A stretch of DNA of 64,000 nt from Pomacea canaliculata (GCF_003073045.1 NC_037601.1:21302150-21366149); one strand, 5' to 3'; positions 45,909-57,086 are shown, numbered from the stretch's first letter. Notes: generated by a model from the letters alone, not told the origin. Numbers and translations: made by a program.

Positions 45909-46929
45909 TCCTTAAAAAAACTTTTAGTGAATTTGTTGTGTAGGGGATCAGTCAATGTGATGACAATCCAGATAGGTCAGGTCGTGCTCAGTAGAGCGTT
46001 CAAGCAACAAAGGTCATTAAACCTACAACAAATGCAAGCAATTGCAATATATCCTTGTGACAAGGCAGAACAGTACAAAACATGAAGTGGACGTCTTGCA
46101 TGAATGGACACGTCATCATCTACATGGACAAGGCAACAGCCGCAGTCCTCTCCACTGATAATTCTCGCTTTGCCAGCTCCACGGGGGGATGATCTTGCTG
46201 CAGAAAGAGGTGAAGAGGTTATGTGTGCTGGTGCTTCTTCTTCAGGTCTTCTACTCAACAATCGTGTCCAGATGATTCCAGATAGATGTCATACTAACCA
46301 ACGCTTGGTGACATTCCAACTTGTCATCGTTCTAGGACTGTTCCGCCTCGTTACTCTATTGCTAAAGCTGACTATTGCACAAATGCAGCAAATGTCTGCA
46401 ACTTCTGGATGTCACAAGGATGCTTCGTTTCTTATTTGGTGTTTAATTATCTTACAAATGTAAGAGGCGATAAAGCGAGTAAAATGTAGGTTCTAGGAGA
46501 ACACAGCAACCATATATGAAGCTTATAAAAATATTTTCCCCAGTTCAAAAAAAGTCTCACACGCACAACACAGTAAACAGAAAATACTTAAATTGGTTTC
46601 AGGTATTTAATAGCCATCATGAGCAAACTTTGAAAGCTAATAGCAAATTACCAAAAACAAATCACATAAAATTAATCCAACACTTTCAGTTCACCTCAGT
46701 CTAGTGGAAACATCCAACTTCTCTTTGTGCAGCTGATGCCAAATCAGCAGTTTGTGTTTATTTACTGTGCTTTGAGTTCTGTATGCATATCCGTTTTCTA
46801 TTCGCAAATAGATTAAATTATAAATTACTGATAGGCGAACTACTATAGAGTTACAATGGCGATCTAGGTAGCATGTGAATTAGTATTTTCATGTAAACTA
46901 TAAAGTGTCTATAAAACTGAAGAGTGGAG

Positions 46930-47235
46930 GATAGGATCACGACTTACTGCTATACCATTAACTGCTGGAATTGATGCAAAACATTCAGAATGGAGTTGGT
47001 TTTTACAGGCGTTACAATACTGATGTAATAATAAAAATGTCACTGAACACATTTTATGACCCACTGACTTCTTCCAGGTCTTCCGAATCTCAGCAGGATT
47101 CAAACTCGTTGTGATAATTCTGGCAACCACATTAACTAACACGTTAACATAATGTAAGGAAGACTTCATTTCGAAGACCGAACATTCAAACGAAAGCCAA
47201 ACAACCGAAATAAAAATAAAAAAAACCAGTTTACA
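46930..47235 (-). CDS. Possible further coding exon next to the 47.3 kb exon
   Basis: The open frame includes MKSSLHYVNVLVNVVARIIT then TSLNPAEIRKTWKKSVGHK. The 21 kb segment has a similar reading (MKSSLHYLTLLPNVAASVAT then TSLNPDEIC) that soon hits a stop. The frame is longer than expected by chance but splice borders are not clear, and the match between copies may be only DNA-level similarity. Function unknown. Confidence 0.22.
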
Positions 47236-47299
47236 CGCAGAATACACATGAACTGAAGTTTGACCTTTCTCCGACTCGGCCAGTCCTGTCATCATCTAC

Positions 47300-47463
47300 C
47301 TCCCAATTAACGCAGTCAACGACAAACCAAACAACAGTATTAAAGTTTCGATAGCATTTGCAACCCAGAACATGTGAGCTCTGATGGGAGTCAGAATGGG
47401 TGTAAAAAGAAAGGATGGACTTCTGTCAACATCTCGCTGGTTTTCAACACGCTTCTCCGACAT
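47300..47463 (-). CDS. Candidate first exon, membrane protein of unknown family
   Basis: ATG at 47,463, 54 codons beginning MSEKRVENQRDVDRSPSF, then TPILTPIRAHMFWVANAIET and a hydrophobic run LILLFGLSLTALIG, ending at a donor-like GGAG|GTAGAT. The layout (short charged tail then a membrane helix) resembles the small exons at 39.9 and 44.7 kb, though sequence similarity is not evident. The paralogous 21.9 kb version has two stops after MSEKRVENKRDV and a stop in place of the Trp. If this is a gene, it is the intact member of the pair. Confidence 0.33.
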
Positions 47464-48369
47464 GACTTTGCACGATGACAACAGCCTGAACCACACTGAG
47501 CAATAACACACACACATCTAATTATCATTAAGCTCAACTAATTCATACTTATTTTTCCCCAAACTGAATATTGGTTACAAATAACTACTCTCTCTCTCTC
47601 ACACACACTGGGAACGAGGTACAAGGGTTACTCGGGTCTGGTCGTTGAGTGCAAAGGTCAGTAGTATCACAAACAGATATTGCCTTGTGTAGCCTTGTAG
47701 CCACACCCTTGTCCAGCTGCTGGCATTACAACAATAAGCAAAAGCATCTTATTCAGGCCTAGCGGGGCTTTCTACACATCCACGTGTGCAGGTGCAAGGT
47801 TCTACCATCATCCTACCAGGCAGTCAACCTGGAGGCAAGTGATGACGAAGCCCGCACAGAATCTTTGATATTTTGTAAGTTACAGACGATGTTTGTGTGG
47901 AAAAAAAGCAACACACGATGTAGCTACTGAAAAATACTTCTCTACCCACCCTACCAAGATGAAAATCACTCAAAAACTAAAATACATGTACATCCAAAAA
48001 TAAAAAACAAATAAAAAGACAAACAAAACAAAAACAACAACAACAACAACAACAAAAAAACAAAGAAAGTAACAACAAAAAGACGAGATGGAACGCATCT
48101 ACTGTCGTGTTCTCGGAAAAGTGTCCGCAGTCTTGAATAATTCCAGGGTAAAGATTGTCACTGTAATTATTTACTTTTTATAAACAGGAAACAGAAACTG
48201 GAGAACGTGAAAAACAAAGCTCTTTTGTCTTCACATGACATCACGGAAACATTAACCTTTCTAATCCTATTGCACATACCAGCGATCTCGTGGAACATGC
48301 ACGATGTTTGCAGCAACAGCTATATCGTGACAAGCTATCCGAGGACTAAAACCAAGATGATAGAAAAAA

Positions 48370-48460
48370 AATCACAGGTACTGGAAGCGAGTTCCGATCT
48401 TGAGACTCTCATGGTCTTGGAGTCAAGCGCTCTAACCCTGCAGCACATAACTTTCCAGAA
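48370..48460 (-). mobile_element. tRNA-derived SINE-like fragment
   Basis: Read on the - strand: GGTTAGAGCGCTTGACTCC followed by AAGACCATGAGAG and GGAACTCGCTTCC, which resembles the D arm to T arm (A-box and B-box) of a tRNA-related SINE head. Orthologous in position to the fragment at 22.73 kb. Confidence 0.5.
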
Positions 48461-48799
48461 AAAAAAGTATCACCAACCAAACAAACAAAAAAAAGTTTAA
48501 GCATACGACGAGGATTGTCTTACATCTTTGAGGGGAATGTCGCTCATTTTTTTTTCCCATCCGGGTATGAATTCATGAGTGGTAGGTTAATTTCCGGCAA
48601 TCGTAATGTCTGTCAACACGCAGTCAAGTAATCAAACAGCTGACTGCTATAAAACACGACTGTTCTGATACATACATTAAAGGAATGCTTTGTCTATATT
48701 ATTGTCTCACACAACTGTCCAGCTAACTCGGTCAAATGCACAATGGTCCACGTCTCTCTCTTTCTCACTCTCTGACCCCGTGTCAGAGGTCACTGTACA

Positions 48800-50242
48800 G
48801 CAGAGTACTGAGACTGTTTGTACATTAGTTAACCTCTGTCACTGAGTTTGTGCACATCTATCATCTGTTTATGTACAGTCCTTGAGATTGAGCACAGTTT
48901 ACTGTATATTAAGCTGACTGAGATGAAGACTCCTCTCATTACTGTAGAATATACTGTATATTATTTACTTCCGAATGTGAAAGCCCACTACACATCAGAT
49001 GACTAGGAGGTTTCTCTACTGTCTCATGACTCCAGTCCCATCTTCTAGTCAGACTGTCACATCACCAGGCCATGCAGGTGGAATACAAATGACAAGGTAG
49101 GAGTGCAAAATAACAGTACACTCTAGCAGACTCACTACAAACATTGTAAACATGGAGAAGCAGGACTTCAGCACCAATGCAGCTTACTGCTGGAGGTATT
49201 TCCAAAAACAAGAAACTCTCTTGAAACTTGTCAGAGGCTGAATGTTTCGAACTAATGATGGCAGCGACTTTCATAGTTTGGGTCCAGCACAGGACGAGGT
49301 TGGGTAATCAAACAGATTGCAGGTGTCGGACAGTATGGTCTGCCGAAGACTGAAGATGTCTTGGTGTGGTGTAGACAGTGAGATATGGAGGCAGGGGAGG
49401 AGCTACAGATGAAATTAAGACATATCACAGTCATCTTGATATCAACTCGGGCGTGAACAGCAGTCACTGGAGCTTGGAGCTGGAAAAGGTGTCACGTGAT
49501 CTTGCTCTGAACTCCTGTACTTTGTCAGGTATGTGGTGGTGACAGTGTTTCAAAGAGTAAACTGTGTGAAGTCTGGAAAGAACTAATAAATAAGCCAGCA
49601 CCTTAGTTAAGGTAGGGTCTGATGGCACTTAACTGACAATTTTCATAAATAAATGATAATAAATATGTTGCATGATGGTCCAGGTATTTGTCACACAAGA
49701 TGATGTACATCAAACTACGGATATACAATTAAAAAGTGGATGGGTCTATACTATGATGGGTGATGTTCCTGGTTGCGGGGTTGTAAGGGAAACGATTGAA
49801 CGACGATTGAAACAGCATGATTGTTAATAAAGGAAGAGAGTGGCTTGGTGTACAAGGTGAAAAAGAATGGATTAAGACATATCCCCGAGGAAGTCCGAAC
49901 GAAAGAGCAGATGGGTCAGATGACAATCATTGAAATCAGCTGGGTGAGTGACTAGTTAGGCATAAAGTCTGAGATTAGGTACTTGTGTACTATACTAAGT
50001 ACGAACTAACTTGTGACTTTCTGTTCTGAAGATGAACCCAGCAGCCACAGGGTTACAGAGCTCATTTATACTTACTGTTACAGAGTCTCAGTGTGATTGA
50101 ACTAATTTTAACCTAACTGTAGTCAGCACTTCATGTTCCGGACGACACTTAATCTTAAAAAAATAAAAGCACCACGGTTTCTCAGCGAAGACTGAAAGTT
50201 ACATTTGTAGATGATTTTTTTTTACAGGCCGACTGGCTCAGT
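48800..50242. other. 3' flank of LicD copy 7, related to that of copy 2
   Basis: No gene is seen. From about 49.2 kb the sequence aligns loosely with 23.0-23.6 kb (ctgaatgtttc, ggaggagctacagatga), confirming that the old duplication continues from the 47 kb segment into copy 7. Confidence 0.45.
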
Positions 50243-51363
50243 TCACAGCACATTGTACATAGGATACATGTCTTTCAACTCCCGGCATTCCGCTCGAGAT
50301 ATTTCACTGCTTGACATGCCGCGACCTATCCGGTGGTCGTGGAAAGGAGACAAACAAATATCAAGATCATACACGACACCAAGGATCTCCTTCGTTCGCC
50401 TGGGCACGGGGACAGTGAATCCTTCAAAGGACGTCGTTGTCAAAGGAAAGAGAAAAGTATTCCTCACAGCCTGGGTTGACATAACGTATTTGGTCAGAGG
50501 CCAAGTGTATGTCGTCACTGGTGTAGAGGAAGATGTCGATGAAAGGATAAATGGATAGTGTTGCTGGTGTCGTTGGTGTAGACAATTCTGATGTCACAAC
50601 CTTTGTGATTACAGTCACTGGCAGTTGGGACGGTGAAGTTTTCAGGACAGACGCTGGGAATGCGGGAGGTGTTGCTAGAGAAGAATTTCCAGTGCATGTT
50701 GTCCTGAACGCGGAGGAGTAGCCAGGGATGCAGGCCAACACCTGGCGGATCTTGTTCAACTCCCGAACGTCCATGGCAACGTCGATGTCGTCATCCCAGG
50801 GAATCATGCCGCGATGGCGATAGGCTCCCAGCAGGCTGCCCTCCACCAGAAAGTAAGACAGGTTGGCAGCTCGGACAGCGTTGTCAAACACGCGCCACGT
50901 GCACAGCAGTCGCGCCTTGTCGAAGACGGTCATCAGGGGGAGAAAGCGGAAGTAGCGAGCCTTGCGTGTGGGGGAGGCGTTCACCCAGTGGTGCGCATGC
51001 ATGTGAACAATGCTTCGTCTTCTGCTCGACCTTTCAGCTCATACGGGACGAGAGTAGCGATGTTCCTGATGTCTGCTGCCAACAAAGCCTGTCTCCGAGG
51101 AACCGAAGAGTTGGGCTTCCGCGCTGGGCAGTGCACGGGATCGACTGGGGCATTCTGGAATTGCATCACCACCAGGTGCATCTTAATCACCTGAGGGGTG
51201 GACATGTCCTGCCAGCTGCGCGGCCAAAAGGGCGTGAGGGCATTTCTCAATGGTGGATGAAAAACGTGAAGACCATGATGCACAGCGCCAAGGTGATCAC
51301 CTTGAACGCACGTCGCGCTTTGACACTGCCACGTGCAGCCCAGCATGTGCGCAGACGAATCAT
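50243..51363 (-). pseudogene. LicD/fukutin-like gene, copy 7, multiply frameshifted
   Basis: Long subfamily. The start ATG at 51,363 opens MIRLRTCWAARGSVKARRAF and a membrane helix (VITLALCIMVFTFFI). Compared with copy 2, the frame is broken at about 51,251 (one base lost), 51,001 (two gained, in the FTHAHQW segment), 50,712 (one lost, after PGYS), 50,552 (one gained, before YPFIDIF) and 50,513 (two lost). The catalytic core between 50,712 and 51,001 is still open and perfect (GSLLGAYRHRG, DDDID). The last codon is Leu (MYNVL) instead of Val. Five independent breaks make it a clear pseudogene. An acceptor (ATGCTTGCAG, exon start 51,618) upstream shows it once had the same 5' UTR intron arrangement. 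Confidence 0.9.
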
Positions 51364-51718
51364 CGTAGCTTTCGTCACTTCCTGTCAGCAGAAACAATAT
51401 TCACTCTCTTTCGGGCCTTACCGATGTCGCAGAATGATGCTGTTATTACTACTTTTGTATGATAGGTGTCCTCAATGTGCATTGACAACAATCAGCTCAT
51501 TCCCATCTCCATCGCACCTGTTCCTTGCTGATCAGCTGATGCTCCTGAAGTTCCTCTGGCAGCGCAGTCCACTCGGACGGCCATCTTGCTCTTTGCTGTG
51601 AGGACCTCCTGGGGTGGTCTGCAAGCATAAAAAACAGATGTCTTAGAATTTTACTTGTAAATGAAGATCGAACAGCAAGAACAGTTTGATGAGAGAAATT
51701 CCTTCTGCTTTTCAATTT

Positions 51719-51997
51719 TTATTCTTTCTCTCTTCGATCTTTTATCATGCAGAGCTTCTTTGCTAACTTTTTAAAAGTTTCTTTTGTTTTTAAAATCATT
51801 TCACAGTCTTGACACAAAAAGCGATATTTTGTTTCCAATAGTAAAACTATTATTTGCTCCAGCAAAATGTTCTCGATATCTCGCCGCTCGTAGAAAGAAT
51901 ATTCATTAAACGGTTTTAAATATTTTAAAGTCGGTTTAGTATTTTCTTTGTTGTTACAGACCTGTGCCTTTCCTAAAAATACGATTAACAAGATCAT
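51719..51997 (-). CDS. Unrecognised lysine-rich frame, second half
   Basis: Overlaps the end of the frame at 51,954-52,175 in a different frame. From an acceptor-like AAGGCACAG (about 51,961) it reads VCNNKENTKPTLKYLKPFNE, then a leucine-rich helix ENILLEQIIVLLLETKY, a CxxC in FLCQDCEMILKTKETFKKLA, and a stop. The composition is convincingly protein-like. A single-base difference or a tiny intron could join it to the upstream frame as one protein of about 145 residues. No family recognised; the CQDCEMxLKxxxxF pattern vaguely recalls zinc-binding adaptor domains. Confidence 0.35.
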   Translation of the reverse strand: MILLIVFLGKAQVCNNKENTKPTLKYLKPFNEYSFYERRDIENILLEQIIVLLLETKYRFLCQDCEMILKTKETFKKLAKKLCMIKDRREKE

Positions 51998-52175
51998 CTA
52001 CTTGTGTCTCTGATTCACTCGAATTTCGGATTTCTATTGTTTGCCCAGACAGTCCCTGACTGATTGCCTGTGAGACTTTTACGACAAGCACTGTTTCTTT
52101 GTCCTTCCGAAGGTAGAAAGCACAGTATAAGCAGTGAAAGATTATTGAGAGTGAAAATTTAAGACAGACAGACAT
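51954..52175 (-). CDS. Unrecognised frame with N-terminal hydrophobic segment, first half
   Basis: ATG at 52,175: MSVCLKFSLSIIFHCLYCAF then YLRKDKETVLVVKVSQAISQ and SESETQVDDLVNRIFRK. The start is signal-like and the rest hydrophilic and acidic. It stops soon after entering the region where the 51,719-51,997 frame opens. It lies upstream of LicD copy 7 on the same strand, where an inferred intron of that gene might be. Could be a small host gene with one indel, or two exons. Confidence 0.33.
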   Translation of the reverse strand: MSVCLKFSLSIIFHCLYCAFYLRKDKETVLVVKVSQAISQGLSGQTIEIRNSSESETQVDDLVNRIFRKGTGL

Positions 52176-52179
52176 GATG

Positions 52180-54300
52180 TTGTTACAGGAGGTTACTATG
52201 ATAGCATAGTATTATTTGTAGACTGTTCTACACCATCCCCCCCTCTCAGGAATGAAAAGAAGCAATCTTTGAAAACTGAATTTGTAACAGGAATTCTATT
52301 TCCACTACCACGAATACTCCACACATAACCTTCATCCTTCTACCATCACTGTCACTCACCTAAACATGCCTGGTTTATCCTCACCCAGTTCCTGTACTAT
52401 GTTGAAATGCTGACGCGCTCATCAGACACACAGAATCAAAGAAATGGAACTGATTATAACTTTGTACTGATTTCAAGATTCAATACTTCAAACCCTTGTT
52501 ATGTCATGCCACAGCGGAAAAAAGCACTGAGCGCGCGCGCTCATCAGATGCCATGAGACGAAACAATGACCTGCATCTCGCGTGCATCAGACCTGAGGTC
52601 ACGACCTCCCGCTGCACTTTGTCCGAAGCACTACAACATGGAGAGCACAGCAACAACTCTCGACATACCAGCAGCACAATGCACCACGCCCTCTCTACTT
52701 TCACATTCAAGGGTAAAGCAGACCGGAAACTAATTAATCCAATGTTCCTGCGCTTTCACGTCCAACGCAAAACACTTATCTGGATACGTGGGTGACAGTT
52801 ATAATTTAAATCTTACAATTCATGTAAATATAATCCTGCAGGGCACATGGTAGGTACTGGGTTCACAGTCACTTACACTCTCGCCACAGGGATCACGAGC
52901 ACCCTTCTCCTCTCACCACCTAGGTAATGCTAGTCTCCCCCAGCAGTCTTCACTTGTTACCTAACGGTAAATTAGCCAGCCTGCTAATCTTTTTTGGTTT
53001 GTTTTCTTCTTTCCTAACCAGAAATTTTATGAAATTCACTTTAATTCTTTCACATTTTTATTGAGATCTTATTGGTAGGTGATTTATAACATCTTTCGTA
53101 TTTATTATTGTTTAAATTGTAGAATTGTTGAGGTTTTCTGCTGGGTTTTATTTTACATATCACACTAGTTGTATTTACTGTTACTAATTTACTAATATTC
53201 TACCACATACATTATATTTTATATCTAGGTTACTTCATAGGGCACCCATTAGAGAGAGAAGAGGGAGGCAAAGCAAGCGAGAGGGAGAGAGATAATTTTT
53301 TTTGTCAATGATTTTTTTTTTCACTGTAAATATTCTCGCGCTGCCTTGTGATCTGGTCCGCGAGCGTACTGAGCGCTGACCACCTTTACACATCTCGACT
53401 GTTCTAGCTTTGGGCATGTGGGTGTGACGATGCTTTCATTGGGTATGTTCATTGTCTAGAGTGTTTTGTGTGCATCACTGAACAGTACTCAACAGGAAAA
53501 TATCCCTACTAATAGTTTATAATTACTTACTTAATGACTTACCCGCACATACATAAAGAGAAAATTTACGATCAGTTCATCAAAGCGATGCTAAACAGCA
53601 TGACAAAAGTTTATGGGGGAGTCAACAAGGAGTCATCCAGATTTTGTGGGATGTTTGCTCCAAAAATAGAAGCCTCATTGGGTCACCGCGCAATGGAGAC
53701 GCTAACCAAGACACCACGGACACGAGACAGCAGGACATCGATACACCATCATGCGCAGACAGCACCACACGCATGCGCGGAAACGCCAAGCTGACCTCCA
53801 ACCGTCATCGCTGCACCAGCTATGTAAGAATGCTTGTCACCAACCCCCCGCCCTCCCCTAAAGATGATACCGAGGTAAACAACATCTCCTCGATGACTGA
53901 AGTTGGCAGTAACCTCACCTACATTGGAGAACACCACCATTGTTCAGGGCACATAACTGTGACGGAAGTATGACAAAATATGAAATGTGTAGCAAGCTGA
54001 CCTCTGTGAGTACACGAGGCTGAGATGCACAGGTCAGTCTATCGTTAATGTACTCTCACCCCCAAAAGGACAGCTCACTAAACGCACCGCCCACCCACTA
54101 CAAGTGGAGTAAGGGGAGGTCATTCTACAAGGATGCTGACCTCTGTTGAACTGTATTCCGGCACCAAAAACCTTTCCATATTAACAGAAAAATACTGAAG
54201 CGATGAATATAGAAAAACAGTCGTGCATAGAGTGATGCTGGAAGTCAAGAGAAGCACGCGCAGGCTAAGACTCCGCCTACACACCCACACACACATCTTG
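52180..54300. other. Stretch with no confident gene
   Basis: Short frames only. One on the + strand (53,534-53,794) starts MTYPHIHKEKIYDQFIKAML and looks mildly protein-like but has no supporting splice sites or relatives in the window. A (GC)n tract occurs at 52,530. Confidence 0.4.
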
Positions 54301-54379
54301 TGCCTATGATTTTTTAATATACATAATGTCTTTCTCACTGAATGAGTTTCGCGAAGAAGAAAGCATGGACTTGGCTCCT

Positions 54380-54860
54380 ACCTTCCACTCAGACGCGATG
54401 CAGCAGTCCCAATTCCCTGGCACACGCGGTCCGACCTGACCCGCCATCATGTCGACCTCCCCCCAACCAGCGTCCACAGCATATCCGCCGCCTTGTCTGA
54501 GCCACACACTAACCCCCTCCGACTGGACACATCACTCATCCTCCCCTTTGTCTCTACCGGAAGCAGAGAGGCAGACACCCACACGAAGAGACGAAGAGAG
54601 GCTTGAAGGGGGATGGTCGGGGATGGATGGGGCGGGCGGGAGGAGAAGAGTAAATTTAGGCTGCGCCATAGCGGCGCGGCGCATGTGGCACCGACCAGCA
54701 TCCTCATCACTCGCGCATCGCTCTCGTGCCTGAGAACAGCGAGCAGGTTGAGGGAGGGGAGAGAGGGGAAGGGGATACAGAGAGGGATTCCCCCCCCGCC
54801 TCTCTCTCTCTCTGATTTCCCCTCCAGCCTTGCTTCACACGTCACACGCCTCCAATGGCT
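54380..54860. other. GC- and CpG-rich stretch, possible promoter region
   Basis: Clearly richer in G+C and CpG than its surroundings (for example gcggcgcggcgc at 54,671) with pyrimidine-rich tracts at each side. Overlapping long frames on both strands are what such composition produces. It may be the CpG-dense 5' end of a gene, on either strand; no TATA or initiator stands out. Confidence 0.3.
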
Positions 54861-55969
54861 GGTCCTTCGAGCTTGCCGGTTTTTTTCCTTGCAGGCTAAA
54901 TTGCTATGGTTACAAGAGACATTATAATGCTGGGAGGGGGATGGGAGGTAAGCGGAAAATGGGAGAGATAGCAGACGGCATTTCTCTATAGAATCTGTCC
55001 TTTCCGAAAATGACTGCTGCGACTTGGCAGCGGGTGGGGGAGGGGAGAACTGGAGGAGACACTGTGCAATGTGGATTCGTTGAAAAAGAAGAAAAAATTG
55101 TAATAAAAATAAAGCTGAGGTTGGTTATGATCTGAAGATTATTTCGAGAAATAGTATTTATCTCTTCCTTATTACCGTACTTCTCGAAAAAATTTACCAT
55201 TTTTAAACATTTTTAATATGCTATTAAGTGCTTCGGTTGTACAAAGGCGATGCGGATCATAATTGTTATGCTTCACCAGGACCATAATATATACTCAGAC
55301 CAGTTATTTAATGTATTTTCAGCGCGAGAACTGCCTGTCCTTTTGTTTTACAGTTAAGAATAATGACCTTTTCGTCCGGACGAAGGGATCAACATTTCGG
55401 TTGGAAGGTCGTGCAGGTCAAATGCGAGTCAGGCACAAAGTGTACTTGCCCCCTTTGCCCTTGTCACAGCGTGTGAGAGAGAGAGAGTGAGACACGCAGA
55501 AAGACAGCCAGACAAACAAACGCAGACAAACAGAAAGAATTAAGCGAAGAAGTAAAGAAAAGACCGGAGAGAAAGAGAAGGGGAAGGTGACATGCAGAAA
55601 CTACAGAAATAACTAACACTACATGCATATTCGTCGAGAAAATGAAAGGAAGGAAGAAATGAAGAAAAGATAATAAAATAAAGAGAAAAAAGATTGACAG
55701 TGTGTGACTCGAACGTCAACATGTACCGTACCCCCGCCCTGTGAGCGACCAAAACAAAGAGAGGATCACGACTAATGAATATGGATAACTTGATGCTAAT
55801 CACAATGTATGTCAACAGAAGGATGGACCATCCGAGATGAATACAAGTGACAGAACACCTGCGGTAGATGTAAGCCGTGACATTAAAGTGAATGCGGCGA
55901 AGGGGTGCCCTAGGAACATTCACCCCTTGGAGGTGAACACGAAGTGTGACCATGGACATGTACAGGTGG

Positions 55970-56195
55970 ACTGCTGTCTGTCTGCCGAGACCAACGCTTA
56001 GTTCTCCACTGTTAGTCTCGGCGAGCCGAAACAAAAAATGTGACTAAACCGAAAGCTTTGTACAAACCTGCCTCATTTTAGTAGTTAATTAATCTGAAAT
56101 GAGACTAAACCGGAAGTTTTGTACACAACTGCCTCGTTTTAGTAGTTAGCTGGAAAACTAAATCGTGTGCCAGCAGTCCAGTAATACAAGCTCGT
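55970..56195 (+). repeat. Dispersed repeat R1, with internal duplication
   Basis: Begins ctgtctgccgagac and pairs with gtctcggcgagcc 38 bp later. The segment gactaaaccgaaagctttgtac plus cctcattttagtagtta occurs twice in tandem (56,043-56,090 and 56,102-56,148). Ends with gccagcagtccagtaatac. Probably the form closest to complete. Confidence 0.65.
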
Positions 56196-56542
56196 GGTGC
56201 GACCACACAATTTTCTTCGCGATGCATGCTGCGTTTTCAATGTGTTTGCTGGGCTAGCCAATAATCCCCTTAAATGCCAAAGTCTGGTAGAGTACATTTA
56301 AAAAAAATCAACTGAATGCCAACGTACGTTGAAACGATGCAGCTTTCAGCTGGTTATATATTGCTGCATGTAATATATGGCCGATTGTGTATGAAGTTAT
56401 TCAACGTTGGAAAAGAAGTCAAGTATAATATATCCCTGCAATAAACCAAGTATAATATATTCCTGCAATAAACAGGTTAAGCATTCTAAACAGCAAATGC
56501 TTAGAGGCAAAAGCTAGTTGAAAAACAACATGGTAGGCAATT

Positions 56543-56615
56543 TTTTTTCCTGCCAAACAGATTTGTTTGTTTATTGGTGTTTTATAAACAAACAAATCTG
56601 TTTGGCAGGAAAAAA
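56543..56615. repeat. Perfect 32-bp inverted repeat (hairpin)
   Basis: Arm 56,543-56,574 and its exact reverse complement 56,584-56,615 are separated by 9 nt (tggtgtttt). The arm core is cctgccaaacagatttgttt. As RNA it would give a fully paired 32-bp stem. Perfect pairing is unlike most microRNA precursors and suggests a recent template-switch palindrome or a minimal foldback element. Confidence 0.9.
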
Positions 56616-57086
56616 CTTCCTTCAGGCCAAGACGTCTGCCTTCAACTTTCATGTGAATGGGAGCTTGACAGGACCCTTGTTTTCCTGACAGGCGTATACC
56701 TTTAGTGTGATACACGTTGATATATATATACACACACATTTCCACTTGAATATTTCGAATGTAGAAGGTCACAGAAACAGAAGAGAAGGAGAGCTGTAGA
56801 CCATCAAACAATGTTACAGCTGTTGCTGGCGATGAATGCAACAACTGTTCTATCATATAAGTCGATCTAAACTTAATGTTGATACCTGCTTTTGGAAACT
56901 GTTTTTATGAATTGTGTACTTTCGTTTTTGATGTAGACTTTTTGAAGCAGCTTTATTTATTACATCAGCAGTCTAACTCTGTATGCAACTGTTTTGAAGG
57001 TCTAATAGAGTGGTCATTTGTTTCAAATAACTTTTGAACTCTTTTTCAAGTTCATGTCTTCATGTAAGTATATGAAGTAAGACTAT

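Larger units (their letters stand above)
41000..46216. repeat. Recent segmental duplication, unit B
   Basis: Counterpart of unit A (36,240-40,523), carrying LicD copy 6. It differs by a LINE insertion of about 0.9 kb (45,009-45,908), a tandem duplication of about 30 bp near 43,500 and scattered substitutions. The right end of homology is at about 46,216 (gcagaaagaggtgaa). Confidence 0.85.
46600..48800. repeat. Diverged duplicate of the 21.35-22.86 kb segment
   Basis: Shares short conserved runs in the same order and orientation with the segment next to LicD copy 2. Here the exon candidate at 47,300-47,463 is open, and the tRNA-like SINE head at about 48.4 kb is also shared. Poly-A and CAA tracts at 47.99-48.08 kb are specific to this copy. 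Confidence 0.7.

Noticed and set aside
54447-54845. 132-codon frame on the - strand
   Set aside because: It lies in the CpG-rich stretch where all frames are long; the residues are low-complexity Ser/Pro/Arg and no domain is seen.
55540-56034. 164-codon frame on the - strand with a hydrophobic run
   Set aside because: It runs through an R1 repeat and a GA-rich tract; the Ser/Phe-rich end reflects the purine-rich other strand.
56419-56856. 145-codon frame on the - strand
   Set aside because: It reads through both arms of the perfect hairpin and a short tandem duplication (YYTWFIAGIYYT); not a plausible protein.
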